From Lasiosphaeria ovina (lineage: Eukaryota > Ascomycota > Sordariomycetes > Sordariales > Lasiosphaeriaceae): a DNA stretch of 64,000 bases. The notes under the pieces are model-generated. The model was not told the origin of the DNA. It searched no databases and saw nothing but the letters and a program-made list of their open reading frames with translations. Positions 35,897 through 47,573 of the stretch are shown here, piece after piece. Both the position numbers and the translations under genes were made by a program. The stretch's first letter is position 1; each line of letters starts with the position of its first letter. The stretch lies in contig JAULSN010000003.1 of the NCBI GenBank assembly GCA_033439765.1, positions 1,798,001 to 1,862,000 of the forward strand, given 5' to 3'.

Positions 35897-37067
35897 TGTT
35901 GGTTTCTGATATTCACGAGTGTCGTATCTGGGGAAGGGCGGGTTAAAGATGGCTCGAACTGCTTGGTTATTAATGACGTATAGAACGGGTAGACCGGCGT
36001 TTGGATTTCTTTGATAGACTAGGTAACGTACGGCAACTGAGGTAGCTGCCAATGACTCAACTCTTCTCTAGCTAGCAGCCAACTGATTATGCGTAATTTC
36101 AAATGGAAGCACATTGCCTTTACATGTAAAAGTAAAGACAGAAGCATAAATCGAGACAAACACGGCAGAGGGAAGATTGAAAGGACAAGGTGAGAAAGAC
36201 GAGGCCAAGAGATGGTAAAATACGACAGAAAGCTGATGAAAGACGTAGATAATTGATGGAAAGCTGATGGAAGAGTGCCGCTTTTGATGGAAAAGTGATC
36301 GAAAAGGGCTTGTAATTAATTAGCGTACGAATACAGCGGAATTGAACAAATTATGGTATAGAGACAGATCGCTCGCAAAGAAATCGCTAATGTCATTGAT
36401 ATGGAAGCCCAACAAAAGACGTGAATGTGAATGTCAATGAGAATAAATGATCTAGGCCTAAAGTTAAGGAAAGAAGAAGGAAGGGAGCTACTGTAGCATC
36501 TGCCGAAAAGGGGTAAGTTCTGCAGTGGGGTGCACGTGACAGTGCGTTCTACAGTGTGACTTGCACCGCATCAGTCTCCTTTTGAGAACGAGGACTGGAA
36601 TGCCGGGCTTTTATATATCAAAATGAAAATAACTAAATAGAGATCCGTCATGCTCTGTATAATCTACCTTGGAATAGTACCAGATGTCTAGTTGGACGGC
36701 TATAACTAAAGAATTGGGCACGTGGATCAAGATTCAAGGCCATCACCAGATCACAAAGCATGTCTTCCTAGAAAGTAACGAGAGACATGTAATCGGCACT
36801 CCGGCTGCTGGCTTGTGACTATTATATTTAAATTGAGCGCAAGCAAAGTTGGATGCTTTGCCGAATGGAGCGGGCACCTCAGCTTATCAACTGTGTTATA
36901 TTTCGTCTTCTTCAATGAGGAACTTCCACAATTTGGTTTATCACAAAAGTGAAATGGGTCATACCAATCACCACGTACACATTAAAGGTCTTATCAATTG
37001 TATGTATCAAGTAGGGAGTAACGATAATTAACACCTGACAATCATTAGCAGCTGCCTTGCCCACCCC
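35897..37067. other. AT-rich convergent spacer
   Basis: About 1.2 kb of AT-rich DNA between the stop codons of the NLR-like and second AAA genes. No coding signal is seen. Confidence 0.55.
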
Positions 37068-38666
37068 TCAAGCGTTCGGATCCGCGCGGCAGGCGAACCA
37101 GGCGGCCGAGAACAGCGGCGGCTCGCCGCCGTCGGCGGGCACCTCTTTGGGAGCCGTGCCTTCGCCGCTGTTGTCCATCTCGGCCAGCAAGCCAGCCGCG
37201 TGCTTTTTGAGGATGCGCAGCAGCACGTTGCGCAGCAGCGACGCGGGGATGTCGACGCGGGGTAGGACCTTCTTGTTGCTGACTGCCGCCGCTGCGGAAG
37301 TAGTAGCAGCTTTGTCCGTGTCCTTGTCCTCTTCCCCGACCACAACAACGCCCAGGTCAGAGGCCGACGGGCTGCTGTCGCTGTCGCCGTCTTGACCAGC
37401 AGAGGGCTCGTCTTCTTCTTCGGCGGTAATGTCCCCGTTGGACATGCCGCGGGCGAGCGTGAGCAGCGAGGCCACGAACAGCTCCTTGAGATACGAGAAG
37501 CTGAAGCCGTCGGTCATCTTGGCGACGATGGGACACAAAGTCTCGGGGAAGTCGACGTCGCCGGACCCGGTAAACTTGTGAGACCAATACGCGACGTAGG
37601 CGGCGCGGGCGGCCTCGTCGGGCAGCTTGAAGTGGTACTTGCGGTCGAAGCGGCTCGGTCGCTTGGTGATGGCGGCGTCGAGGCGGTCGAGGTAGTTGGT
37701 CGACCCGATCATCAGGATGCCCTCGTTGGACTCGAGCCCGTCGACCTCGTTGAGGAAGTAGCTACGCGTCTTGTTGGTCACCATGCTGTCGAGGTCCTCG
37801 AAGATGAGCAGGCACGGGGCCATGGTTCGCGCCTTGATGAAGATGGTCTGGATGGCCCACTTGGGCCCGGCGCAGGCGTCGAGCGACTTGACGTACAGCG
37901 ACGGGACGGGGTCCTTCCGCGCGGCCAGTGAGTTGATTAGCGCCTTGACCGAGATGGTCTTGCCGTTGCCGGGCACGCCGTGGAGGATGACGCCTCGCTT
38001 CCAAGGTACCTTCATGGAGTGGTACAGGGCCTGCGTGTCGAAGAAGTTGACGACGTCGTCGATCAGGCTGGCTTTCATGTCGGCGTCGAGGATGACGTCG
38101 TCCCACGACGCGCCGGCGACGCTCTTCCACAGCTCCTTGGACTTCTTCCACTCGGCATTGTCAAAGACGTAGATCTCGCCGTGGAGCTCCTTGGTCCACT
38201 TGCCCGACTCGAGGAGCAGGGCGTCGGTGGCGGCGTTGGTGCGCTGCTGTGGGCCGTCGGGGTGCAGCACGTACAACAGCTTGACGTCCCGGGTCATGCG
38301 GTCCTTGTACTCGGCTTGGTAGACGAGGTAGTCAGTGCCGTTCCACGTGTAAGACCAGCATCCAAAAAAGACGCGGTCTTGCACCTTGCAGCCTTCTTTG
38401 TCCAGCCGGTATCCGGGGGCCTCATAGGTGCGAAGCGCGTGGTCGAAGGGGCTGTCTTGCTGAGTGGCTGTGGCATGGCCGGCCTCGGCGAAGCCCAGGA
38501 GGTCGCACCTCGAAGGCTTGGTGAAGGTGACGTGGTGGCCGGGATACGTTTCACGGAGGATGCCAAGAGTGATAAGTTCGGGATTCGCCAGCTTCTGGTC
38601 ATTGTACTGGCGCCAGCGCTCAAGGGCGTCTCCGTGGAGTCCGTAGTCGTACATGGTTGATGGCAT
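37068..38666 (-). CDS. AAA+ ATPase, Bcs1/Cdc48-related fungal type
   Basis: A single-exon frame of 532 codons from the ATG at 38666 (a second in-frame ATG follows at 38654). The N-terminal 185 residues are a fungus-specific region (GCWSYTWNGTDYLVYQAEY). Walker A is GVPGNGKT (230-237), Walker B LLIFEDLD (Glu290, Asp291), sensor 1 GSTN (Asn324), and arginine fingers lie in KRPSRFDRKY (Arg339, Arg342). All key residues are present. The acidic Ser-rich insert at about 415-470 and the helical end look regulatory. It should be an ATP-driven remodelling enzyme; the substrate is unknown. It forms a group with the NLR-like gene and the larger AAA gene to its left. Confidence 0.85.
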   Translation of the reverse strand: MPSTMYDYGLHGDALERWRQYNDQKLANPELITLGILRETYPGHHVTFTKPSRCDLLGFAEAGHATATQQDSPFDHALRTYEAPGYRLDKEGCKVQDRVFFGCWSYTWNGTDYLVYQAEYKDRMTRDVKLLYVLHPDGPQQRTNAATDALLLESGKWTKELHGEIYVFDNAEWKKSKELWKSVAGASWDDVILDADMKASLIDDVVNFFDTQALYHSMKVPWKRGVILHGVPGNGKTISVKALINSLAARKDPVPSLYVKSLDACAGPKWAIQTIFIKARTMAPCLLIFEDLDSMVTNKTRSYFLNEVDGLESNEGILMIGSTNYLDRLDAAITKRPSRFDRKYHFKLPDEAARAAYVAYWSHKFTGSGDVDFPETLCPIVAKMTDGFSFSYLKELFVASLLTLARGMSNGDITAEEEDEPSAGQDGDSDSSPSASDLGVVVVGEEDKDTDKAATTSAAAAVSNKKVLPRVDIPASLLRNVLLRILKKHAAGLLAEMDNSGEGTAPKEVPADGGEPPLFSAAWFACRADPNA

Positions 38667-41231
38667 GCCTTGTTGGGTTGATTTGACGGGTCTGTATAGA
38701 GTGCGAAAATGTATAGATAGAGACTAGAGAGACTCGAGTCAAGAGAGTTGCCTGGGCGGTTGGAATGACTTTATATGGAGATCAAAGCTCGAAAGGTTCA
38801 AGGCAGACTTGGGCCGATTTGTGACTTGCAAGAGCGTGTGCGTTGTATTTGATATGCAAGCCGCACACGAGACACATCCGGCAAGGTATGCTGTGTGCTG
38901 TGTGCTGTGCGGTGTGCACTGTACATGTACGTACACACATTTAACACAAAGACCATGCACCCCGTTCCTCTGGCTCAGGCCATCAGCTCGCGCCTGGGTC
39001 GACCCTTTGCTGTGCTGGTTTGAATCAACCATTCCTTGGTACCGGGTTGGGGGCCAAGGCGGTCCACAGTCGGCCCATGTGACCCATTCTGATAGTGCGC
39101 GAACTGCTGGTTGGTTGCCTTGACTCACTGCCACTGCCGCTGCAGCTGCCTTGCCTCCAAGGCATGGTGCATTTCGTGTAGTGAGGATTCCGCGTACATG
39201 TTAGCCCTGTCTGGGCGCCTAGAGCTGCTGCCTTCCGTTTGAGCGGGATGGGCGGCATGCGTAGTGAACGGGTAGGGATATAGTAGTGATGTGGCTGCGG
39301 CGCGGCGGCATGGCACAAACGCATGATGCTGGAATCGGTAGTCCGCTGGAATAGGCCAACACCCATTCGCCTGCTCGTCGCCCGAGACGGCGTGGAGCCA
39401 ACGGCAATGCATTGGATTGGCTATTGAACTACCTTAGGTATTCAATCCGCTTCGGCCGTCTCGGCACCCACGGGATCCTGTCTGTAGGTATGGCGACGGC
39501 CCTCGACAATGTCAATAGTAATCCGTTGACGAGGTTGAATGACGGGGCGATTGCGGCAATTATAGCCCTTTCCCCGTTGGCACCTTCCTGTTTCTCTCTG
39601 TCTTGGCCTCTTCTCAAGTGACTTTCTGAATGCGACGGAAAACAAGGGTCGGTCAGGACTTGGGATATAAGCCGCCTCAAACGCCTTCCTTGTCCCTCGG
39701 GCGCAATTGCGTACAGTCTCGATGTTGTCGCGGTTAATCGCCCTGGGCATTTTGCAGAGAAAGTGCCCCATTTTTCCTCGTGTCTGACAGTTTTTGATAA
39801 GGATAGTTGATTCGCTCGGCTTATAGTTGCGGACCGCGGTACTGGTAATATTATCAAACAGGTCCGGACAGCACCGGGCCAGAGACGAGGTTGGAGGAAG
39901 TGACTTTGAACCGTGCGGCTTCTCGGTCTGAAAAGTTGGCTTAGATCTAATTACAAATTTTCCCCTCCGTCGTTCTCTCAATTAGAATTAAGTGCCTTAC
40001 CTTAGCTGTAATTACCTTAGGTAGTTACCTGAATGTCAACACCTTCCATGTTTCTGTTTTTGTGTGTAAATTACGGCTATTAAGTACTGTGCCGTCGACT
40101 TCCTGGAGTCAAACCGCAGAAATCGCCTGTCAAATAAACTTTCATGGCTTTTGCTTTCTTTTGGCTCTTTCCTTCTCCATCTTTTCTGCAGAATCATGGT
40201 CGCCATGGCCGTTTTTTGCGAGCCCCACAATTTGATACAATTATCATCTACTAACAAAAGGACGGGTCCTGAAGCCCTCCCAAACCAAGCTAAGGTTGAT
40301 TTGGCTTTTAGATTCTTGAGCACGTAGTTAAGTTGGGTTTAGGAGGCGCAGCATGGAGTGTTTCATCCTAACCTCATAGCTGTGGCGCTAAAGGTTTGGG
40401 TGGGCGCTTCTTTTTCTCGTGCCACTGCCTCGTTCGGCGGATCATTTCCGACACGCTCCCAAACCCTGTTTCGGGCAATATTTAAGGTTTAATTAATTGG
40501 CCGATTGGTAGCCTGGGAATCTCCTTCCGCTGCAAGAAAGAGATAAGAGATAATTGTAATGCGTTCCTTGTTATTATATGCCCCCTTTTCATAATCTTTT
40601 TAGGAGTCTTCGGACGGAGTATCGATTACTTGCATTCCAATCCCGGTCCCCCCTGCGTCGAATGTTGGCCCTACTTCGAAGCCTTTGCCATTTTTGGCCC
40701 AAAAGGATCCGCTGCCGGGAACCCGGCCGCCTGCATGCCATTGGCCTACAGTGGGTGTCGTAGCAACGCGCAGGGATCAGCACGTTTCCCGCTGGGGGCT
40801 TGGGGCGGGGCACGGGACAAGACGCGACCGCAACTCTGGAAATCTTGGGCCTCTTTGCGGCCCATGCATGCCTCACCCAAAAAAGTCCAAACGAACAAAC
40901 CTGAGGACCGAGCGCATCATTGGCTTTCTCTAGTGTATGCGACCCGACCCAGATTTCCCTCGCAGCTGGTCCCGGTCAACGTCCCGAGTGCTACGTATTG
41001 TTTTTTCTTGTTTTTTATCTTTGCTTATTTCGCCAGCAGCCCGAATACCTACCGACAAGCCGGTTTTTCTGTTGTTTTCTACATGCGCGCGCCTGTCCCC
41101 GGCTGGTGCTGCCATGCGACGGGGTCGTGACTGACAGCGCGCGCGACTCAATCCGAATGCACATGCACCTCGCTGCTTGACCCCGCGACAGCAAGCCGCG
41201 CAACACTGAACCTGCGACCGCTGTACTCACA
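38667..41231. other. gene-free spacer
   Basis: About 2.6 kb. Frames up to 179 codons (39442-39981, minus) lack any family signature and show poor codon use. The right part should hold the ApsB-like promoter. Confidence 0.5.
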
Positions 41232-44200
41232 ATGGACGAAGACGAAAGCCTCCAAAGCCCGCAGTCGCGGCCGTCGACAGCCCATCGGGTCGTCCGAAAG
41301 GTGCCAGGGAGCTTTGATGACGATGTCATTTCTCCGCTCAAGGAGAACTTTGACGATGTCCGCCCACCCCCACCCCCTGCCTCGAATGCGCCAGCCCTCA
41401 AACCCGAGAACATACCGCCGCTGCATCCGCCCGCCCCTGCTATGCCCGAGAGCAGCTACCTCGAGGGCCCGAGTCTCGAACTTAGGCATTCCGACTCCCA
41501 GGCCGAGATCGCTGTCCGACAACACCTCCAAGACATCGAGTCGAGCTTCTCGGCCCCCCTCTCGCCTATCCCGGCTTCCAGAAATGGAGTCGACGACACC
41601 TTCCTCTTTGACTCTCCCACAAAGAAGCAGACAGCCCGAGCTTCGCCCCTGCCGCCCCTCCCCCCTAGCGACGCCAACGAGCCACAGGACGAGTCACAGA
41701 TGTTTCCAGTCCTGAGCCATACGCCGCCCACTCCTGCACATATTAACAACGACTACCATTTCTCCGACCGAGATACCGAACAGATCAGGGTGGAGCCCGG
41801 CAATGGAACATCGTCATTGGAGGCGTTTTCATCTTCGCCAACAGCTGCCGCTGCTGCAAGGACTATCTCGCGCGCCGTGTCCCAGGAAAGTCGAGGCGTG
41901 GATGGGGCCGAAGGGAGGCAAGACCCCGACGATTCGGCGCATGGCCTTTATCCTCAGCACGACCAGTCAGATCATGATCAATCCGACCTAGACCAGACAG
42001 ACAGCCATGACGATCGGGACCAGGCAGGAGACCACTCTGAGAATTACCTTCCGCAGCCCGAGTACCCTCAAGGTGGCCATCCGGGACGGTTACGACACAT
42101 GAGCTCCGACCAAAGTCTGCATCGGTTCTCTGTGGATGCAGGAAATACTCCTGGTCAGGCTCTCAAGATTGCCAGGCAACGTCCAAAATACCTGCGAAGC
42201 CGAAATGCCAGTCAGCGCTCCTCGGTCTCATCTCTAATCACTGATCCCGAAAGCGATGTCACGGTCGGGCTGGGAACGGACTATGCGCTCCAATCTGGCG
42301 GCGCCGTCCCATCATTGGGAATGCCGCGGAGCTTGAGCAACATCTTGTCGCGGTCTATCAGCATGGGGAGCATGGCTAGCGGAATCGATGACCTCCATGA
42401 CTACTCCGGGCCGGCCATGGGTCAGCTCGAGACCCTGGACGAGGTTGATCAGAACTTGTCTCAGCGTCCGAGCCAGCGGGTTCAAATCGACGATATGCTG
42501 CAAACCCCCAAAGCCAAGCGCAACTCAACTGCTCTCGCCGCGCCCACCGACACCGTCATCGCCCGCCATGTGCGAGAAGTGCAAGTTCCCGAGTCTCTAG
42601 CTAGAGAATATAAGAGCAAGGGAGGCCTCGTAACTCCACGCAAACCCCACGACTTTAATAGCGTCGCGGGTCTTGGCACCTCGACTGGAATGAGCCGCCA
42701 TGGAGGCAAGAGCTTGACCCTGAAGGAGCAGAGCAGCACCATCGAACGCCTGAGCAAGGAGAATTTTGACCTCAAGCTCAAGGTTATGTTCCTGAGCGAC
42801 CGCCTGGATAAGCTCTCTGAAGAAGGTATTAAGGAAATGATCTCAGAGAACGTCGAGCTCAAAACGGGCCTGGCAGTGTTGCAGAGGGACAATAAGATGC
42901 TGCGTCGGCGTGTCAAGGAGCTCGAAAAGCAAATGAAGGATGACGACCAGCGCCCCGGGACTGCACGTAGCGTCTTGTCCGACGATGATCAGAGCGCTGC
43001 GTACTACCAAGAGAGTCAGGAGCGCGAAGAGGAGCTGATATATCTGAGGGAGCAGATGGAAGAGTACATTACCGAGATTGAGAGGTTGAGAACCGACAAC
43101 ATAGCCAAAGAAGCTGAGAAGCGCCGCATGGCCGAGGTCGTCCGGACACTTGGGGAAAAGGCTGGCGAGAGAATAGGCGAGAGTCTCGGCCGACAAGAAG
43201 AAGCGGACGTTTGGAAGGATCTTCTCGAGCAAGAGACTGCCAGGAGAGAGCAGGGCGACGAAGACAACCGCCGCCTCCGCGACGAAGTCTTTCGCCTGAA
43301 GCAGGAACTCGCGGCGCAGTCGGCTGGGAGTGCACTAAACCACACCACAAACATCTATAACATCACCAAGAAGCGAGACCGTGCCATGTCTCCAAGTCGA
43401 CCGACGACGGCTTTCTCCAACGAATTAGATGCCAGTGGAGCGCTGAGCGCAGGCAGCACGTTGGTCGAGGATCTTCGCCGGGAGAGCGATCAGCTGCGCC
43501 ACGAGAATGCCGAGCTGCGACGCGAAGTGGGTGCCCAAACGTCAATGCTTACCTCGCGGAACCGCGAGAAGGAGCGACTGTACCAAGAAATCGAAGATCT
43601 GAAGATGGCGCAACGCCGGGGCGGGCCAGCACCTTCCACGATAGATAGTATCTTGGAACGGTCAGCATCCCGCGCAGGGGCTCACGAGCGGTCGCAGTCT
43701 CGAGCAAGTGGCGGGACACGAGCCACCGGGACCGCACTGGAAGAGCCGGAGCGCGAGGAGTTGGAAAACAAGCTGGCCGACCTGCGCGACAAGAACAACG
43801 AGCTCAAGCTGCAGAACCAGGACCTGCAGCGAGAGCTAGACGCCTGCATGGAAGACTTTGAGGCTGCGGTCGGAGCCAAAAAGGAAGCCGAGGAGCTAGT
43901 TGCCGCGCTTCAGGAGGATCTCGACACCGCCATGAACGACCTAATGGCACTCCAAGCGGAGAGAGACGAGGCCTTGCAGGAGCATGCCAACTTGGAGACC
44001 GAGTTTGAGGCTCTGCGCAAGGAAGCACAGGAGGAGATTGACGCACTCGAGGGCGAAGGGGATCAGCGCAACGCCGAGATAGAGCGTCTGCAACTCGACT
44101 TGAATGACAGGACTGAGAACTTTGACGCACTACAAGAAGAGATGCGCAAGATGAGCGACGCGCTTGTGCGGCTCGAGGATGAGCAGGAAACCAAGCTCCG

Positions 44201-46060
44201 AAGGATCCAACAGCTCGAGCAAGAGCTTGGAGATGCCAACAGGGAGCTAGAGGATCTCGAGACCAAGCTCTTGGAGGCGAACGACAAAGCCAATCGACTA
44301 TCGGTGCAACAGGAATCTAGCCAGGGTGAAATTGCGTTCCTGCGCGAGGAGCAAGAAGGCGACAAGATCCGCATCGGAGACCTCGAGGCCGCGCTCGCTA
44401 ATGCCGAGCAGACCATTCGCGAGGAGAAGGATCGCGCCCGGGAGCTTGAGCAACGCCTCGCCACCGAGAGGCGGCAGCGCGAAATCGTCGCGAATCGGGA
44501 GAAGGAAGACATCCAGCAGTTCGTCAACGAACTCAACAGGGAGGCGTCGGCGGCCAAGGATGAGGCTAGGCGGCTACGCAAAAACCTCACAAGTAGAGAA
44601 GTCGAGGCGACGGAGTGGAAGGAGAGGCTCATTGAACTAGAGAACAACTTGCGCGAGGCTCTAGGAGACTTGAACGGAACGAGGTCAAGTCTTTTGAAGG
44701 TAAGTCTACCGAGACTTTTGTGTGCCTGCGAAAAGCTTACTGACCCCCCTTTACCCTGCAGTCAATCGCCAAACTCCAGCGCGATCTGGAGAACACGGTG
44801 CGCGATCTCGACGCCACCAAAAACTCTCTTATGGAGAAGGATCGCATCATCAAACAGCGCGACGCCCTTCTCGAATCGCATGCTCTCGAGTCTCGCAAAA
44901 TGGCCGAGATGCTCGACAAAGAGCGGCAGGCGCACCGCAACTCCAAACACCAGTTTGAGACCTTCCAGAAGACGCACCAGCACGTCACCAGGACCGTCAG
45001 CTCCCAGGATGCCCGCATCCTCGAGCTCGAGGCGGCCAAGGCCCAAGACAAGAAGCGCCTCGCCCAGCTCGAGGCCAACTTCAAGGATCAGCTCACTGAG
45101 CGCAACAATCTTCTGCTTGTGCTTTGGACCCGTCTTTCGTCGCTTTGCGGCTCCGACTGGGCCCACGACAACAGCCTCATCAACGGCCGTGCGCTACCTA
45201 GCCTTGAGGCTGTGGCGACCATGCTGCCAGGGTTCAGCAAGAACTTGTTGGCCGCGGTGAAGACCATAGAGACCATGGTAGGCGGGTTCCAAGGCAAGAT
45301 CAAGAGTGTGGAGAAGGACCTGTGGCGAGAGTACCAGACGCTCGAGAGTCATCTGGACATGCGCACCAAGAAGCTAGATCGGCTTGAGGCCATCATGCGC
45401 AACAGCATCGCGACCGGGACTCTCAGTAACGGACCCAGCGAGGCGCAGCAACGGCTTGTGCGGCTGGAAGACGCCTACCGCCAGCTCAAAGTCGAGAACC
45501 ACACACTCCGCACTGCCGCTGAAGTCCGCGCGAGAGCCGCCTACGCCGCCACCGGCGATCCGAACGGCCTCATCCCTGACAACTCGCCGGCCGGCGGCGG
45601 CAGCCCCAGTCCCTCGGTTCCCACAGGCCCAAAGGCTAAAGACCGCACAAGCCGGATACCGAAGACGGGCGCCTCCAGCCGCGGAAGCAGCAACTACTCG
45701 CTAGGTCGCTCCAGCACCATGACCACCGGCCGTGCGACAAGCAGCCACCGCGTCAATCTCGCAGCCGACGAGCTCATGGGGCTCATAGGTCAAGAAGCGG
45801 AAGATGATGAGAAGGAGCAACTGCAGCAGCAGCAACAGCAACAACAGAGTGCCAACGGCAGTGCTAGCAGTAGTGGAGCTAACATGGACAACAAGTGGAT
45901 GCTCCGCCTGCGCGACCTCGAATACAAGCTCAAGGCGGAGCGCGAGGCGCGTCTCCTCGACCGTGGCGAGGCCATGAAGCGCATCAACGCCAGCGAGAGC
46001 GAGAATAACCTGCTCCGCGACAACCTCGAGCGCGAGAAGAGGCGGCAGGGCCGATCATAG
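41232..46060 (+). CDS. apsB: ApsB/Mto1-like microtubule-organising coiled-coil protein (CM1 domain)
   Basis: Exons 41232-44699 and 44762-46060 give 1588 residues; the 62-nt intron is GTAAGT...CTGAC...CAG. Residues 1-480 are disordered and Ser/Pro-rich. The CM1 motif (TLKEQSSTIERLSKENFDLKLKV and LSDRL) is at about 495-530; it recruits and activates gamma-tubulin complexes. Residues about 530-1240 and 1550-1588 are almost continuous coiled coil with heptads. A polyQ patch lies near 1530. In Aspergillus, ApsB acts at spindle pole bodies and septal microtubule-organising centres and is needed for nuclear positioning. This fits the family in both size and order of parts. Confidence 0.85.
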
Positions 46061-47332
46061 ATGGTCGCAACTGCTGCCGGTGCCGAGAGACACCGCGCCG
46101 GGGCTGAAGGGGGCGGGAGCGGCATCAAGACGCGTGTCTTCCGGTGGTTGGGCTTTGGCGACGGGCCTTGGTCGTCCAAGAGGACTGCTCGTCCGCCCTC
46201 TCCCGAGGGTGCTGGAGAGGCCAATGCCAATATTGCTACTGCCCGAGCTATTGAGCCTTGTTGATTGAAGCGGTGCATTTTACCTTTTTCTTCACCACAT
46301 TTGTTTTTTTTCTCTAGCATCTTTTCGTTTTTATCTTCTTCTTCTTCTTCTTCTTCTTCTCTCTTTCTCTTCGCTTCTTCGAACGGCAACCGCACGGCGA
46401 TGGGAAGGGACACGTACTTGTCTTGCTGCATGCAATACCGTGATCCAACAACTCGTATCAGCAGTTGTACGTTTTTGTATTTTTGTTTTTCGGCCTCGGT
46501 GTCGCTTGTTTTCTTTAGTTTAAGTTTTTAGTTGGCGAACCTGGTCGATCGGTCAAGGCGCGGTGGGATGGTTGGTTGGTTGGGCTATCATTGATAGAAT
46601 AGGGAGGGTTTAGGGATCTCTCGTCTTGGTTTTTGGTTTCTTCCATTTTCTTTTTGGGTTCGGCATCGATTATGCGTTTCTTCCATCTTTCTGGCCCCTT
46701 TCTTGCTTCTTCTTGCTATAGCCATGATGCGACACATGCCTTCTCTCCTTGTCTGTTTGTTTGTGTCTTGTGCCCTTGTCTTGTCTGCCTGCCTGTCTGG
46801 GCTCTGCGCTTGCGGTTGATGTCTTGGTCGTTTTACTGCTGGCGTGCGTGATTGTTTGTTTGCCTGTCCCTTTCCACCTTGCTCTTCAGTGTAACGTGTA
46901 CTATACTGTAAGATCATCAAAGCATTGCTGTTGGAATTTGTATTTCTAAGTTGTTGCTTCAAGATACCTTCCTTTGCACTGTTGCACACCGCCTATCCTC
47001 AGGTGATCCTATACCTGCTTTCCTATGGTTTTCTTCACACAGACGTTTCTGCCCGCAGCCAAAGGCTCATGACGAGGAGTTCAAGTCTACTGCAAGTAAC
47101 AATATATTCTTGTTCAATTTACTCGTTAATAACTCATGGTAATAGTCTAAGGTTAGTAGTTCTGCGATGAATAGCGACATAAGGCAAATGTAAATCGAGA
47201 AGATAATTCACTTTGGGTGAAAGAATTGGCAGTCAAAATAGAAGAACTACGACGAAAGAAAATGGGAAGCAAAAAGAAATAGGAGCTTAGTCCTCCTGTA
47301 AGAGAGTGTGAGAGGCAAAAAGAAAGGCTTCT
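46061..47332. other. 3' region of ApsB-like gene with in-frame extension
   Basis: Straight after the TAG the same frame stays open for 67 codons (to 46264) and starts with ATG. It includes an IKTRVFRWLGFG segment. Beyond this lie pyrimidine-rich DNA and a (TTC)n tract at 46335-46360. No other gene is seen up to the tRNA at 47333. Confidence 0.45.
46335..46360 (+). repeat. (TTC)n microsatellite
   Basis: About eight perfect TTC units in the 3' region of the ApsB-like gene. Confidence 0.85.
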
Positions 47333-47415
47333 CTCTCCCGCTGGGAATTGAACCCGGGTCCCGAGCGGAATCAAAAGTTGACAAACTCATATACTTACCA
47401 CTATATTACGGAAGA
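47333..47415 (-). tRNA. tRNA-Asp (GTC) with 11-nt intron
   Basis: On the minus strand, acceptor strands TCTTCCG and CGGGAGA pair fully, with discriminator G. The D-arm ATAT/GTAT encloses AGTGGTAA. The anticodon stem TGAGT/GCTCG forms once an 11-nt intron after the base 3' of the anticodon is removed, leaving loop TTGTCAC. The T-loop is TTCAATT; the T-stem has one mismatch. It is closely related to the tRNA at 10194-10279. Confidence 0.82.
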
Positions 47416-47476
47416 ATGTAAATACTTGAGCAGATGTGTGGCATCTGCCGTAGATTCTCGAAGAGAGCCGGGCTGC

Positions 47477-47573
47477 TGGAGCGACCGCGGATTGAACGCG
47501 GGACCTACTGTAGGAACCAACTTCGGAGAAGATGCGAAACAGAAATCATACCACTGGAATAGACCATCGCCCC
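47477..47573 (-). tRNA. probable tRNA-Ala (CGC) with 20-nt intron
   Basis: Acceptor strands GGGGCGA and TCGCTCC pair with a G3-U70 wobble and discriminator A, the classic alanine identity set. The T-arm CCGCG/TTCAATC/CGCGG is perfect. The anticodon stem TCTGT/ACAGT forms after removal of a 20-nt intron at the usual place, leaving CGC in the loop. The D-loop is large (12 nt) and the D-stem has one mismatch. It lies 61 bp upstream of the tRNA-Asp on the same strand. Confidence 0.65.

Noticed and set aside
39442..39981. 179-codon minus-strand frame
   Set aside because: Composition and codon use unlike true genes nearby; no family signature.
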